A stretch of DNA of 7,475 nt from a bacterium (GCA_030607655.1 JAUWJN010000114.1:1-7475); one strand, 5' to 3'; shown: positions 1 to 5,825, numbered from the stretch's first letter. Notes: generated by a model not told the origin, from the sequence alone. Numbers and translations: made by a program.

Positions 1-770
1 GCCGCGGCCAGCTTGATGAACTGACTGAATTCGCCAAGTCGCACAAGGCGCAGGGGTTAGTCTGGATGAAGGTAACTGAGGACAGCCTTGACTCGCCCGT
101 GGCGAAGTTCTTCAGCGAACAGCAGCTACACCAGATTACTGAGCGTTTTGAGGCCGAGCCGGGCGATTTGCTGCTGATGGTCGCTGATACCGCTGAAATC
201 GCGGCTGAGAGTCTGGACTGGCTGCGCCGCGAGATGGGCCGCCGGCTGGGATTGATTGATGAGAATACCTTCGCACCGCTGTGGGTACTAGAGTTCCCGC
301 TATTTACCTGGAACGAAGAAGAAAATCGCTGGGAGGCCGAACACCATCCGTTCTGTATGCCCCATCCCGATGATTTTGAACTGCTGGCGACTGATCCGGG
401 CCGGGTACGCGCCCAGGCGTATGACGTGGTGCTCAACGGCGTGGAGTTGGGCAGCGGGAGCATCCGAATTCATCGGCGCGACATCCAGCAGCAGGTTTTT
501 GACGTGTTGGGCATTGATGCGGAGCAGGCGGAGCGTCGCTTCGGATTCCTGCTGAAGGCATTTGAGTATGGTACTCCGCCTCACGGCGGCATCGCCCCCG
601 GCTTTGACCGCCTGGTGATGATGCTGTGTGGGGAGAGTAATATTCGCGAGGTTATGGCCTTCCCCAAGACCCAGCGGGCTCAGGACCTGATGAGCGGCGC
701 TCCTTCGCCGGCTGATCCTGCCGCCCTGCGCGAGCTGCATATAAAGTTAGACTTGCCGCCATCGGGATAG
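1..770 (+). CDS. aspS: Aspartyl-tRNA synthetase, C-terminal part (5' end outside window)
   Basis: This enzyme charges tRNA-Asp with aspartate in the cytoplasm (class II synthetase). The frame is open from base 3 (bases 1-2 belong to a split codon) to TAG at 768-770, giving 255 visible residues. The ATG at 66 is internal, because the codons before it (RGQLDELTEF... GLVW) already match the bacterial-type GAD insertion domain, which continues as MKVTEDSLDSPVAKFF. Downstream are HHPF (about visible residue 114, class II core near motif 2), AYDVVLNGVELGSGSIRIH (about 139-157), class II motif 3 GIAPGFDRL (about 196-204, with the ATP-binding Arg), and the family-typical tail AFPKTQRAQDLMSGAPSP followed by LRELHIKL. 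The GAD domain marks it as the bacterial long form. The anticodon-binding domain lies upstream, so discriminating and non-discriminating (Asp/Asn) forms cannot be told apart. The reading frame shows no damage. Confidence 0.97.
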   Translation, partial: RGQLDELTEFAKSHKAQGLVWMKVTEDSLDSPVAKFFSEQQLHQITERFEAEPGDLLLMVADTAEIAAESLDWLRREMGRRLGLIDENTFAPLWVLEFPLFTWNEEENRWEAEHHPFCMPHPDDFELLATDPGRVRAQAYDVVLNGVELGSGSIRIHRRDIQQQVFDVLGIDAEQAERRFGFLLKAFEYGTPPHGGIAPGFDRLVMMLCGESNIREVMAFPKTQRAQDLMSGAPSPADPAALRELHIKLDLPPSG

Positions 771-830
771 GCCAACTGTATACGTCGCAAAATCGCTTCT
801 TGACTGCTAGGGAGAGTGCCCGGTCTCAGA

Positions 831-835
831 GGGAG
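831..835 (+). promoter_or_regulatory. Ribosome binding site for the ZIP transporter gene
   Basis: GGGAG lies 9 bases before the ATG at 845. An ATG at 838 lies in a different frame and much closer to the site, so 845 is the better start. Confidence 0.6.
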
Positions 836-844
836 TGATGAGAG

Positions 845-1582
845 ATGCCAGCACATAGTTTCTGGCCGCCGATGATAGCCAGCTTGTTAGCATGTCTGGT
901 TACCACAATAGGAATATACGTAATAAAAACACACGAACAATGGGGTCGGAAGGCGATAACGTACTTCATCTGTTTTGCGGCGGGCGTGCTTATCGCGGTG
1001 CCTTTTTTGCATATTATCCCCGAAGCCCTGCTGATGAATCCTCGGGCGCCGGCGTTCCTGTTAATTGGATTCTTAGTCCTCCACCTGACCAACAGATATC
1101 TGGAAGGCTTTGTGTGCGGTAAGGAAAGAGATATCTCCTGTACCGTGGGGATGATAGCGGCGTTAGGAATCGGTTTCCATTCCTTTATAGATGGCGTCGT
1201 CTACTCAGTTACCTTCAGTGTAAGTACATTCACGGGGATACTCGCCGCCACCGGGATGATACTGCATGAGTTCCCCGAAGGGATAATAACCTTCCTGCTG
1301 TTACTGCAAAGTGGGTTCAATGCCAGGACTTCTGCCCTATACGCTTTCTTAGCCGCGGCGATATCAACACCACTGGGAACGTTAGTGTCTTATCCATTTG
1401 TTAGCAGCCTGGAAAAATCAGCCCTGGGAATGTTGCTGGCCCTTTCGGCTGGTGCCTTGATCTACGTAGGCGCTACCCACTTACTGCCTGAGGCCGAAAG
1501 AGCGCATAAGAGATACGGCCTGTTGGCATTACTTAGCGGCATCGCGGTAGCAGTAATCATAATTATGTCCAAAGCTCATTGA
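845..1582 (+). CDS. ZIP-family divalent metal (probably zinc) transporter
   Basis: This is an inner-membrane carrier that moves zinc or a related divalent cation into the cytoplasm. The 245-residue product is almost all hydrophobic, with about eight membrane segments, typical of short bacterial ZIP proteins. ZIP metal-site signatures are present: H112-S-F-I-D116-G in the fourth segment and H141-E-F-P-E145-G in the fifth, the paired motifs that form the binuclear centre. Further polar pairs are H56/E60 (FLHIIPEAL) and H212/E216 (ATHLLPEAE). The loop between segments 3 and 4 is short and carries two cysteines (C91 and C99) instead of the His-rich stretch common in ZIPs. The gene uses ATA, AGA and GGA codons freely and looks more AT-rich than aspS. 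It starts 74 bp after aspS and ends 36 bp before the E2-like gene, so cotranscription with the latter is plausible. Metal specificity cannot be read from sequence. Confidence 0.9.
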   Translation: MPAHSFWPPMIASLLACLVTTIGIYVIKTHEQWGRKAITYFICFAAGVLIAVPFLHIIPEALLMNPRAPAFLLIGFLVLHLTNRYLEGFVCGKERDISCTVGMIAALGIGFHSFIDGVVYSVTFSVSTFTGILAATGMILHEFPEGIITFLLLLQSGFNARTSALYAFLAAAISTPLGTLVSYPFVSSLEKSALGMLLALSAGALIYVGATHLLPEAERAHKRYGLLALLSGIAVAVIIIMSKAH

Positions 1583-1602
1583 ATTTGTGAACAACTTTCT
1601 GC

Positions 1603-1610
1603 AAAGGAGA
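1603..1610 (+). promoter_or_regulatory. Strong ribosome binding site for the E2-domain gene
   Basis: AAAGGAGA, a near-perfect Shine-Dalgarno match, sits 8 bases before the ATG at 1619. It fixes that start and argues that the short, lipoyl-less N-terminus is genuine rather than a mis-called start. Confidence 0.75.
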
Positions 1611-1618
1611 GTGGGCCT

Positions 1619-2335
1619 ATGTCTTCACAACAGCACTCGGGGGAGCCTGAGCTTGAGTTATTCGCACTCAGCCGCATCCGCCAGGCTATCGGCGAGCGGA
1701 CCCAGGGCAGTTTCCGCGATATTCCCCAGTTTTCGTCGGTGGTACTTGCTGACATAGAAGTACTAACAGAAGTGCGCAAGGCCCGTAAGGAAGCCAGTAG
1801 CTCCGGGCCGGTGCCTACTTACAATGATTATTTCATCAAGGTCGTAGCTTCTATTCTCAAAGAATATCCACGGTTAAACGCCTGGTATGAGGACGAAGGT
1901 CTAAAAGTGCTCAAGTCTATAAACCTAGGCTTCGCCTGCGCCACCGACGAGGGGGTGCTGTTGCCTACAGTTTTTAACGCTGACCAAAAGAGTGTTCAAC
2001 AAATTACCCAGGAGACTAGCGAGCTGATAGATTTGGCCCGCCGGGGGCGACTGCGGGCTTCTCTGCAGCAAGGGGCGGGGTTCACCGTAAGCAACCTCGG
2101 CCCGACTGTGGTAGACTGCTTCCAGGCCATTATCAGCCCTCCGCAGACGGCTATCCTGGCCATAGGCAGCATCAAGCCCCGGCCACTGGCGGTGGAAGGC
2201 AGGGTCGTCGCTCAGCCAAGTGTTTACCTTAATCTAGTTGTTGACCACCGGGCGGCTGATGCCGCTGATGCCGCCGTCTTCCTCGCTGACTTGACCACTC
2301 GCCTCAGTGACCGCAACTGGCTGCAAAAGCAGTAA
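1619..2335 (+). CDS. Stand-alone 2-oxoacid dehydrogenase E2 catalytic (acyltransferase) domain protein
   Basis: The 238 residues match only the C-terminal catalytic domain of dihydrolipoyl acyltransferases (E2), the trimer-forming fold related to chloramphenicol acetyltransferase. Landmarks are the entry LSRIRQAIGERTQGSF (17-32), IPQF (35-38), DYFIKVVASIL (70-80), LNLGFACATDEG-like INLGFACATDEG (101-112), FTVSNLG (155-161), IISPPQTAILAIGSI (171-185) and the active-site segment DHRAADAADAAVFL (209-222). The catalytic HxxxD pair is present (H210, D214), but the glycine of the usual HxxxDG is alanine (A215). There is no lipoyl domain and no E3-binding domain, and the 36-bp gap upstream leaves no room for them. 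No E1 or E3 gene is nearby. It may be a CoA-dependent acyltransferase with another acceptor, or a structural E2 homologue. The fold is secure; the substrate is unknown. Confidence 0.88.
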   Translation: MSSQQHSGEPELELFALSRIRQAIGERTQGSFRDIPQFSSVVLADIEVLTEVRKARKEASSSGPVPTYNDYFIKVVASILKEYPRLNAWYEDEGLKVLKSINLGFACATDEGVLLPTVFNADQKSVQQITQETSELIDLARRGRLRASLQQGAGFTVSNLGPTVVDCFQAIISPPQTAILAIGSIKPRPLAVEGRVVAQPSVYLNLVVDHRAADAADAAVFLADLTTRLSDRNWLQKQ

Positions 2336-2339
2336 TCTG

Positions 2340-2365
2340 GCCCGCCGATTAACTACCTAGCGGGC
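2340..2365 (+). terminator. Possible hairpin after the E2-domain gene
   Basis: GCCCGC (2340-2345) and GCGGGC (2360-2365) form a 6-bp GC-only stem with a 14-base loop, 4 bases after the stop codon. No T-run follows, so if it ends transcription it is not a classical intrinsic terminator. It sits just before the promoter of the next gene. Confidence 0.25.
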
Positions 2366-2371
2366 TCGCCA

Positions 2372-2397
2372 CGGCCAATCCTACTTGACATTGGCCG
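2372..2397. promoter_or_regulatory. Inverted repeat overlapping the -35 box (candidate operator)
   Basis: CGGCCAAT (2372-2379) and ATTGGCCG (2390-2397) are perfect 8-bp inverted arms separated by 10 bases, 26 bp in all. The -35 hexamer (2385-2390) lies in the spacer and touches the right arm. The size, symmetry and position suit a dimeric regulator that would block RNA polymerase. No regulator gene is visible in the window, so the assignment is inference. Confidence 0.45.
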
Positions 2398-2413
2398 CGG
2401 GCAGCTATATAAT
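2385..2413 (+). promoter_or_regulatory. Perfect-consensus housekeeping sigma promoter
   Basis: The -35 box TTGACA (2385-2390) and the -10 box TATAAT (2408-2413) both match the sigma70/sigmaA consensus at all six positions, with the ideal 17-bp spacer. Transcription would start near 2420, giving a leader of about 60 bases before the ATG at 2482. This makes the membrane-protein gene an independent, potentially strong transcription unit rather than part of the upstream operon. Confidence 0.85.
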
Positions 2414-2437
2414 TTACTCGTTAATATAGTTATCTGC

Positions 2438-2465
2438 TCTCTGTCCTCCGCCGCAGCGACAGAGA
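2438..2465 (+). promoter_or_regulatory. Leader hairpin abutting the ribosome binding site
   Basis: TCTCTGTC (2438-2445) and GACAGAGA (2458-2465) form a perfect 8-bp stem with a 12-base loop inside the predicted leader. The stem ends one base before the AAAAGGGGG ribosome-binding region (2466-2474). It could protect the 5' end of the mRNA, tune ribosome access, or as DNA be a second operator. No T-run follows, so it is not a terminator. Confidence 0.4.
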
Positions 2466-2474
2466 AAAAGGGGG
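2466..2474 (+). promoter_or_regulatory. Ribosome binding site for the single-pass membrane protein
   Basis: AAAAGGGGG lies 7 bases before the ATG at 2482 and directly follows the leader hairpin. It supports that start. Confidence 0.6.
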
Positions 2475-2481
2475 CACTACA

Positions 2482-3162
2482 ATGGCTGAAGACGAGCCTC
2501 AGGAAGAGACTGCCGAGGAATCGGAGGCGGGCGAGAAGATTGATATTGAGTTGGAGGAACCCCAGGCGCCTGGCCGCCGGGGCGTGGGTGTAGGGACGTT
2601 GATAGTGTTGGTGATTATTATCGCGGCCCTGGTGTGGTGTCTGTTTTGGGCCATAGACCAAGCCCGACAAAGAGACGAGCGCGCCCGAGAAGTCCGAGAG
2701 CAGGGCTATCAGGCGCAAGTGGTCAAAATCGGCAGGGACCTGGATGCAGCCCGTGAAGCCAATGAGCAAGGCGATGTGGCGGCAGCTATACAGGCTCTGG
2801 AGGCAGCCGCTTCCCGAATTGGCGATGTAGCCAGCAGTGCGGCGGCGGCCGGCGATGACGAATACACCCAACTGCTCAATCTCAAGAAGCAAGCCGCTGA
2901 AGCCGCCGTTGGCGAGGCTACCGCTAAGCAAGCTGAACTTCAAGAGTTGCTAACTGAGAAGCTGGCCGACGTGCAGCGCAGCCTGGGCGTCAAAGTAGTG
3001 GAGCCTGCCGAACCTGAAGAGGAAGCGGACGTCCCCGAGGAAGTAGAGCCGTCCGTTGAACCCGAATCACCAGCCGTTGAGCCAGTCCCGCCACCTGGCC
3101 CACCACCGGCGGAGGTGCAGCCACCATCTCCCCCATCTGCTGAACCAGGGCCGCCGCTCTAG
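2482..3162 (+). CDS. Unrecognised single-pass membrane protein with Pro/Glu-rich tail
   Basis: I do not recognise a family. The 226-residue product has four parts: a strongly acidic N-terminus (about 1-30, rich in Glu and Asp); one hydrophobic segment (about 37-58, VGTLIVLVIIIAALVWCLFW) preceded by GRR and followed by an Arg-rich stretch; an Ala/Glu/Gln-rich region predicted to be helical, perhaps coiled-coil (about 60-168); and a low-complexity Pro/Glu tail (about 172-226) with PPP runs. The hydrophobic segment is too far from the start for a normal cleaved signal, so it reads as a membrane anchor. Positive charges flank both sides, so orientation is uncertain. If the C-terminus is outside, the Pro-rich tail could span or contact the cell wall; if inside, it could be a scaffold. 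The gene has its own consensus promoter and no partner in the same transcript that can be proven. Confidence 0.8.
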   Translation: MAEDEPQEETAEESEAGEKIDIELEEPQAPGRRGVGVGTLIVLVIIIAALVWCLFWAIDQARQRDERAREVREQGYQAQVVKIGRDLDAAREANEQGDVAAAIQALEAAASRIGDVASSAAAAGDDEYTQLLNLKKQAAEAAVGEATAKQAELQELLTEKLADVQRSLGVKVVEPAEPEEEADVPEEVEPSVEPESPAVEPVPPPGPPPAEVQPPSPPSAEPGPPL

Positions 3163-3226
3163 GTTTACATTGTCTAGTGGCACGCAGACCAGTATGCACC
3201 AGGGACAGTTGGCTATTCTCGCGGGG

Positions 3227-3254
3227 TAGACACCACTAAGATGGGTACTATAAG
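3227..3254 (+). promoter_or_regulatory. Possible promoter for the HEAT-repeat gene
   Basis: TAGACA (3227-3232) and TATAAG (3249-3254) each match the sigma70 consensus at five of six positions, with a 16-bp spacer. Transcription would start near 3261 and leave a leader of about 200 bases before the ATG at 3460. It is weaker than the promoter at 2385 and could arise by chance. Confidence 0.4.
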
Positions 3255-3349
3255 TCCAGGTTTCCTGTTTCATAACGGGAACGGCTGCCTGGGCAACTTC
3301 GGGTTTTAAGCTTACAAAACAACCAGCTAAGAGTTTGTCATTATCCCCG

Positions 3350-3399
3350 CCTGTACACTTTGTCGCCACCCGTCATATAGGTTGTCAAAGTGGCGCAGG
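3350..3399 (+). promoter_or_regulatory. Candidate leader RNA structure with two competing stems
   Basis: CACTTTG (3356-3362) pairs with CAAAGTG (3386-3392), extended outside a small internal loop by CCTG (3350-3353) with CAGG (3396-3399). An alternative stem CGCCAC (3364-3369) with GTGGCG (3390-3395) uses overlapping bases on the right side, so the two are mutually exclusive. It lies 60 bases before the HEAT start. No known riboswitch class is recognised. The stems are short and the loops long, so this is tentative. Confidence 0.28.
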
Positions 3400-3446
3400 G
3401 CATCAGCCAACTATTATAGCAGGCAGCAGCGCCGTATACACGTACC

Positions 3447-3453
3447 AAGGGGG
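3447..3453 (+). promoter_or_regulatory. Ribosome binding site deciding the HEAT gene start
   Basis: AAGGGGG lies 6 bases before the ATG at 3460. An in-frame TTG at 3382 would add 26 residues of basic, non-repeat sequence and lacks a comparable site, so 3460 is preferred. Confidence 0.7.
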
Positions 3454-3459
3454 TTGGGG

Positions 3460-4692
3460 ATGGCTGTATCTAACAGCAAGATCTCTAATCTGGTCAGGAA
3501 GTTAAAGGCAAAAAGTCCGACCGTGCGCCAAGAAGCTATTGAGCAGTTGGCCAAGACGGGTCCATCGGCAGTACCCGCCCTAATTAAGGCTCTCGCCCAT
3601 CGTGACTACCAGGTACGCATAGCCGTGACTGAGGCCCTGGGCGAAATCGGCAATGACCGAGCGGTTGAACCGCTGATACAGACCCTTAGCGACACTAGTA
3701 AGAATGCCCAGCGGGCAGCCGCCGCAGCGCTCACCAATATCGGTGAGCCAGCGGTTTCCTCGCTTCTAGATGCCCTCATCGGCAAGGAGCAGACTACCCG
3801 CCGATGGGCGGCGGAGGTGTTGGGCAATATTGGCGATGCCTCAGTCGCCCAGCAACTGGTCGCTCGCCTGACCGACGCCAACCCCGAGGTACAGCGGGCC
3901 GCGGTCACCGCCTTGGGCGACCTGAAAGCCAAACGAGCTATTGACCCGCTTATCCAGGTACTGGACTCTGAGAACGTAGAGCTAGCGCGGGCAGCCGCTG
4001 AAGCACTGGGCAAGATAAGAGGAGCAGTAGTAATCAAACCGCTGATAGCGACTTTGAACTCGCCCAGTGACGATGTCCGCCGGGCAGCTACCCACTCACT
4101 TACCGAAGTCGGGGTCCGGGCCGTCAAAACTCTACTCAAACAGCTAGATATTACTGATAACTCTCGGGTGCGCTGTTGTATTGCTGAGATCCTGGGTAAC
4201 ATCGGTGATGCGCGGGCCTATGAAGCCCTGCTCAAGGTCTTAGACGACCCTAATCAGACAGTAATCCGGTATGCCGCCATGGCCGTGGGCAAGACAGGTC
4301 AGTCCCCTGCTGTCAAACATCTGGCCCGACTCGTCGGCTCTTCAGACTCGTCGGTACGCTGTGCAGTGGCACAGGGCCTGGGTAGCATCGGCACCTATCA
4401 CGGCGCAAAACATCTCGCTAAGCTGATTACGGACGAGGACTGGGTTGTGAGGATGACCGCAGCCAAAGCCCTGGGCGAGATACATAGTCGCAGTAGTGTT
4501 AACCCTCTACTAAAGGCACTCACGGACGAGGAGTGGAGTGTACGGCTGCACGCGGCAAACAGTCTGGGGCAAATAGGCCAGAAAAAGTATGCTGTTGAGG
4601 CCCTCCGAGCAGCTCTAAATGACCCCAAAGATTTGGTACAACAGGCCGCGGCTACTGCTCTGGGAACCCTTGGCCAGAGGCAGGCCCCCTGA
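3460..4692 (+). CDS. HEAT-repeat (PBS-lyase-like repeat) solenoid protein
   Basis: The 410-residue product is an alpha-solenoid of about 13 consecutive HEAT_2 / PBS-lyase-type repeats of about 31 residues, spanning about 6-407 with almost nothing else. Each unit follows the pattern AVxPLIxxLxDxxxxVRxAAAxALGxIG, for instance units starting near residues 37, 68, 98, 129, 160, 191, 221, 253, 284, 315, 346 and 377. The recurrent Asp/Arg positions that stack along the inner helices are kept in most units. There is no signal peptide, membrane segment or fused catalytic domain, so it is probably a cytoplasmic protein-binding scaffold. Some members of the wider repeat family are phycobilin lyases, but no phycobiliprotein gene is nearby and that role should not be assumed. 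It lies 297 bp after the membrane-protein gene in the same direction and ends 17 bp from the convergent beta-helix gene. The partner is unknown. Confidence 0.9.
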   Translation: MAVSNSKISNLVRKLKAKSPTVRQEAIEQLAKTGPSAVPALIKALAHRDYQVRIAVTEALGEIGNDRAVEPLIQTLSDTSKNAQRAAAAALTNIGEPAVSSLLDALIGKEQTTRRWAAEVLGNIGDASVAQQLVARLTDANPEVQRAAVTALGDLKAKRAIDPLIQVLDSENVELARAAAEALGKIRGAVVIKPLIATLNSPSDDVRRAATHSLTEVGVRAVKTLLKQLDITDNSRVRCCIAEILGNIGDARAYEALLKVLDDPNQTVIRYAAMAVGKTGQSPAVKHLARLVGSSDSSVRCAVAQGLGSIGTYHGAKHLAKLITDEDWVVRMTAAKALGEIHSRSSVNPLLKALTDEEWSVRLHAANSLGQIGQKKYAVEALRAALNDPKDLVQQAAATALGTLGQRQAP

Positions 4693-4709
4693 CATGGACG
4701 TAGTCTGAG

Positions 4710-5825
4710 TTATTCGACCAAATTATTCGCTACCAAGCATTCTTTGGCTTCAATAGCCAGACCTGCGCCATTACACTTACTGATGTTGTTAGAGGTTATA
4801 ACGTGCTGCCCGCCGCCAGGCCCGGCGGCAATTGCCGGCCCCTCGGTTACGCCCTCGATCACATTTCCACTTACCACGCACCTCTGGGTATCTCCCAGGT
4901 CTATCCCGCGATGTCCATCCTTGCCGCCGCCCTCAGAATAACTGCGCCGCACGATGTTTCCCACTATCGAATGGCCACCGGAGTCAGCCGGCTTGGCAAC
5001 CACTAGGGCACCGGTCGCAGCGTTCCCAATCTGATTCCCCGAGATATTGAATCCCCGACATTTGCCAGTCATATATATACCCGTCGGACAGCGCAGATAG
5101 TTGGCATCAATCACTATAGCCTGGCAATCTATCGCCTTTATCCCTTCGGTAAATCCCTCGATGGTATTGCTGGCAATTACGTGCCCTACAGTGCCCTCCA
5201 GGATGATTCCCTCGGCGTGACCATAGGCCAGATGATTGTTGACAATGCGAATCTCGCGGCAGTTCGCATCCAGATAGACATGCTCAGCTTGTACCTGGCC
5301 CTCGTCCCGGGAGCGGGTTTGATTACCATGAAAGGTTAGGTGATGGATGTTTTCAGCGTAAACTCCTCGCTTGCAGTCCCGCATCCAGCAGTCTCTTACC
5401 ACGACATTAGCCCCCCGCGACTTGAGGTACACCGCCTTTCCACCATGGCCAAAGAAGAAGCAGCCATCAATCATCGTATCATTGGGATACTCCACGACCA
5501 GCGCATCGCCGCTGTCATAGTTCCCCACTAGCGTCAGGTCGCGGAGAGTAATTTTCAGGTCCGGCCACCAGGTCTCCTCGCGACCAGTGATGTGCAGCAA
5601 ATCGCCGCCGTTGATGTCGGCATTTATCAGTACAGTGCCGCGGCCTTCACCGACTATGAACAGGTGCTGCTTGTCAGCCAGGGCGATTTGTACGGTGCGG
5701 TCAATTTCGTATTTGCCGGCTGGAATATGCACCGTACCTCCGCTGGCTGGCACTGCGTCTAGAGCGGCTTGTAAATCCCCGACTTCGGCAACATTTATGA
5801 CTGGCCCTTGCTCAATAATCTTCAT
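4710..5825 (-). CDS. Right-handed parallel beta-helix repeat protein (pectate-lyase-like fold)
   Basis: The 371-residue product opens with a pectate-lyase-3-like entry: VGDLQAALDAVPASGGTVHIPAGKYEI (15-41), then about ten beta-helix coils. From about residue 196 an asparagine ladder is obvious, with Asn at 196/197, 220, 242, 264, 290, 321, 346/347 and 367/368, mostly 21-26 residues apart, in patterns such as ISGNQI and VSGNVIEG. This fold usually binds or cleaves polysaccharides, or serves as a surface or phage adhesin. No family catalytic motif is recognised, so no reaction is assigned. There is no signal peptide, which is unusual for the fold. The chain stops right after a coil (LVANNLVE) with no C-terminal cap. 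The start ATG (5825-5823) is preceded by a modest AGAAGAG site. The gene begins 43 bp after the ABC exporter gene, so they are probably cotranscribed. Confidence 0.87.
   Translation of the reverse strand: MKIIEQGPVINVAEVGDLQAALDAVPASGGTVHIPAGKYEIDRTVQIALADKQHLFIVGEGRGTVLINADINGGDLLHITGREETWWPDLKITLRDLTLVGNYDSGDALVVEYPNDTMIDGCFFFGHGGKAVYLKSRGANVVVRDCWMRDCKRGVYAENIHHLTFHGNQTRSRDEGQVQAEHVYLDANCREIRIVNNHLAYGHAEGIILEGTVGHVIASNTIEGFTEGIKAIDCQAIVIDANYLRCPTGIYMTGKCRGFNISGNQIGNAATGALVVAKPADSGGHSIVGNIVRRSYSEGGGKDGHRGIDLGDTQRCVVSGNVIEGVTEGPAIAAGPGGGQHVITSNNISKCNGAGLAIEAKECLVANNLVE

Larger units (their letters stand above)
3163..3459. other. 297-bp intergenic region between the membrane-protein and HEAT genes
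   Basis: No convincing gene is present. No GC-rich stem followed by a T-run was found after the stop at 3162, so the membrane-protein transcript may read through. The region holds a fair promoter match (3227-3254), a small wobble-containing stem (GTTTCC 3260-3265 with GGGAAC 3277-3282) and a larger dyad (3350-3399), described separately. It ends in the ribosome binding site of the HEAT gene. Confidence 0.6.

Noticed and set aside
300..740. A 146-codon open frame on the minus strand inside aspS
   Set aside because: It is a shadow of the conserved AspRS catalytic core and has no homologous features.
753..828. Promoter-like pieces before the ZIP gene (TTGCCG/TATACG and TTGACT)
   Set aside because: The first pair has a 20-bp spacer and a poor -35 box. 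The second has no acceptable -10 box at 16-18 bp.
2353..2943. A 196-codon open frame on the minus strand across the membrane-protein gene
   Set aside because: It lies antisense to a plus-strand gene with a consensus promoter and ribosome binding site, runs through that promoter, and its translation resembles no family.
3335..3386. Three TTGTC words (3335, 3360, 3382) resembling a spaced binding-site array
   Set aside because: Spacings differ (25 and 22 bases), flanks do not match, and a five-base word recurring here is easily chance.
3382..3459. An in-frame TTG start that would add 26 residues to the HEAT protein
   Set aside because: The extra residues are not part of any repeat and lack a good ribosome binding site, while the ATG at 3460 has AAGGGGG at proper spacing.
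3606..4202. A 198-codon open frame on the minus strand inside the HEAT gene
   Set aside because: Its periodic Ser/Ala/Arg composition is the mirror image of the HEAT repeats' codon pattern, and no independent start signal is visible.
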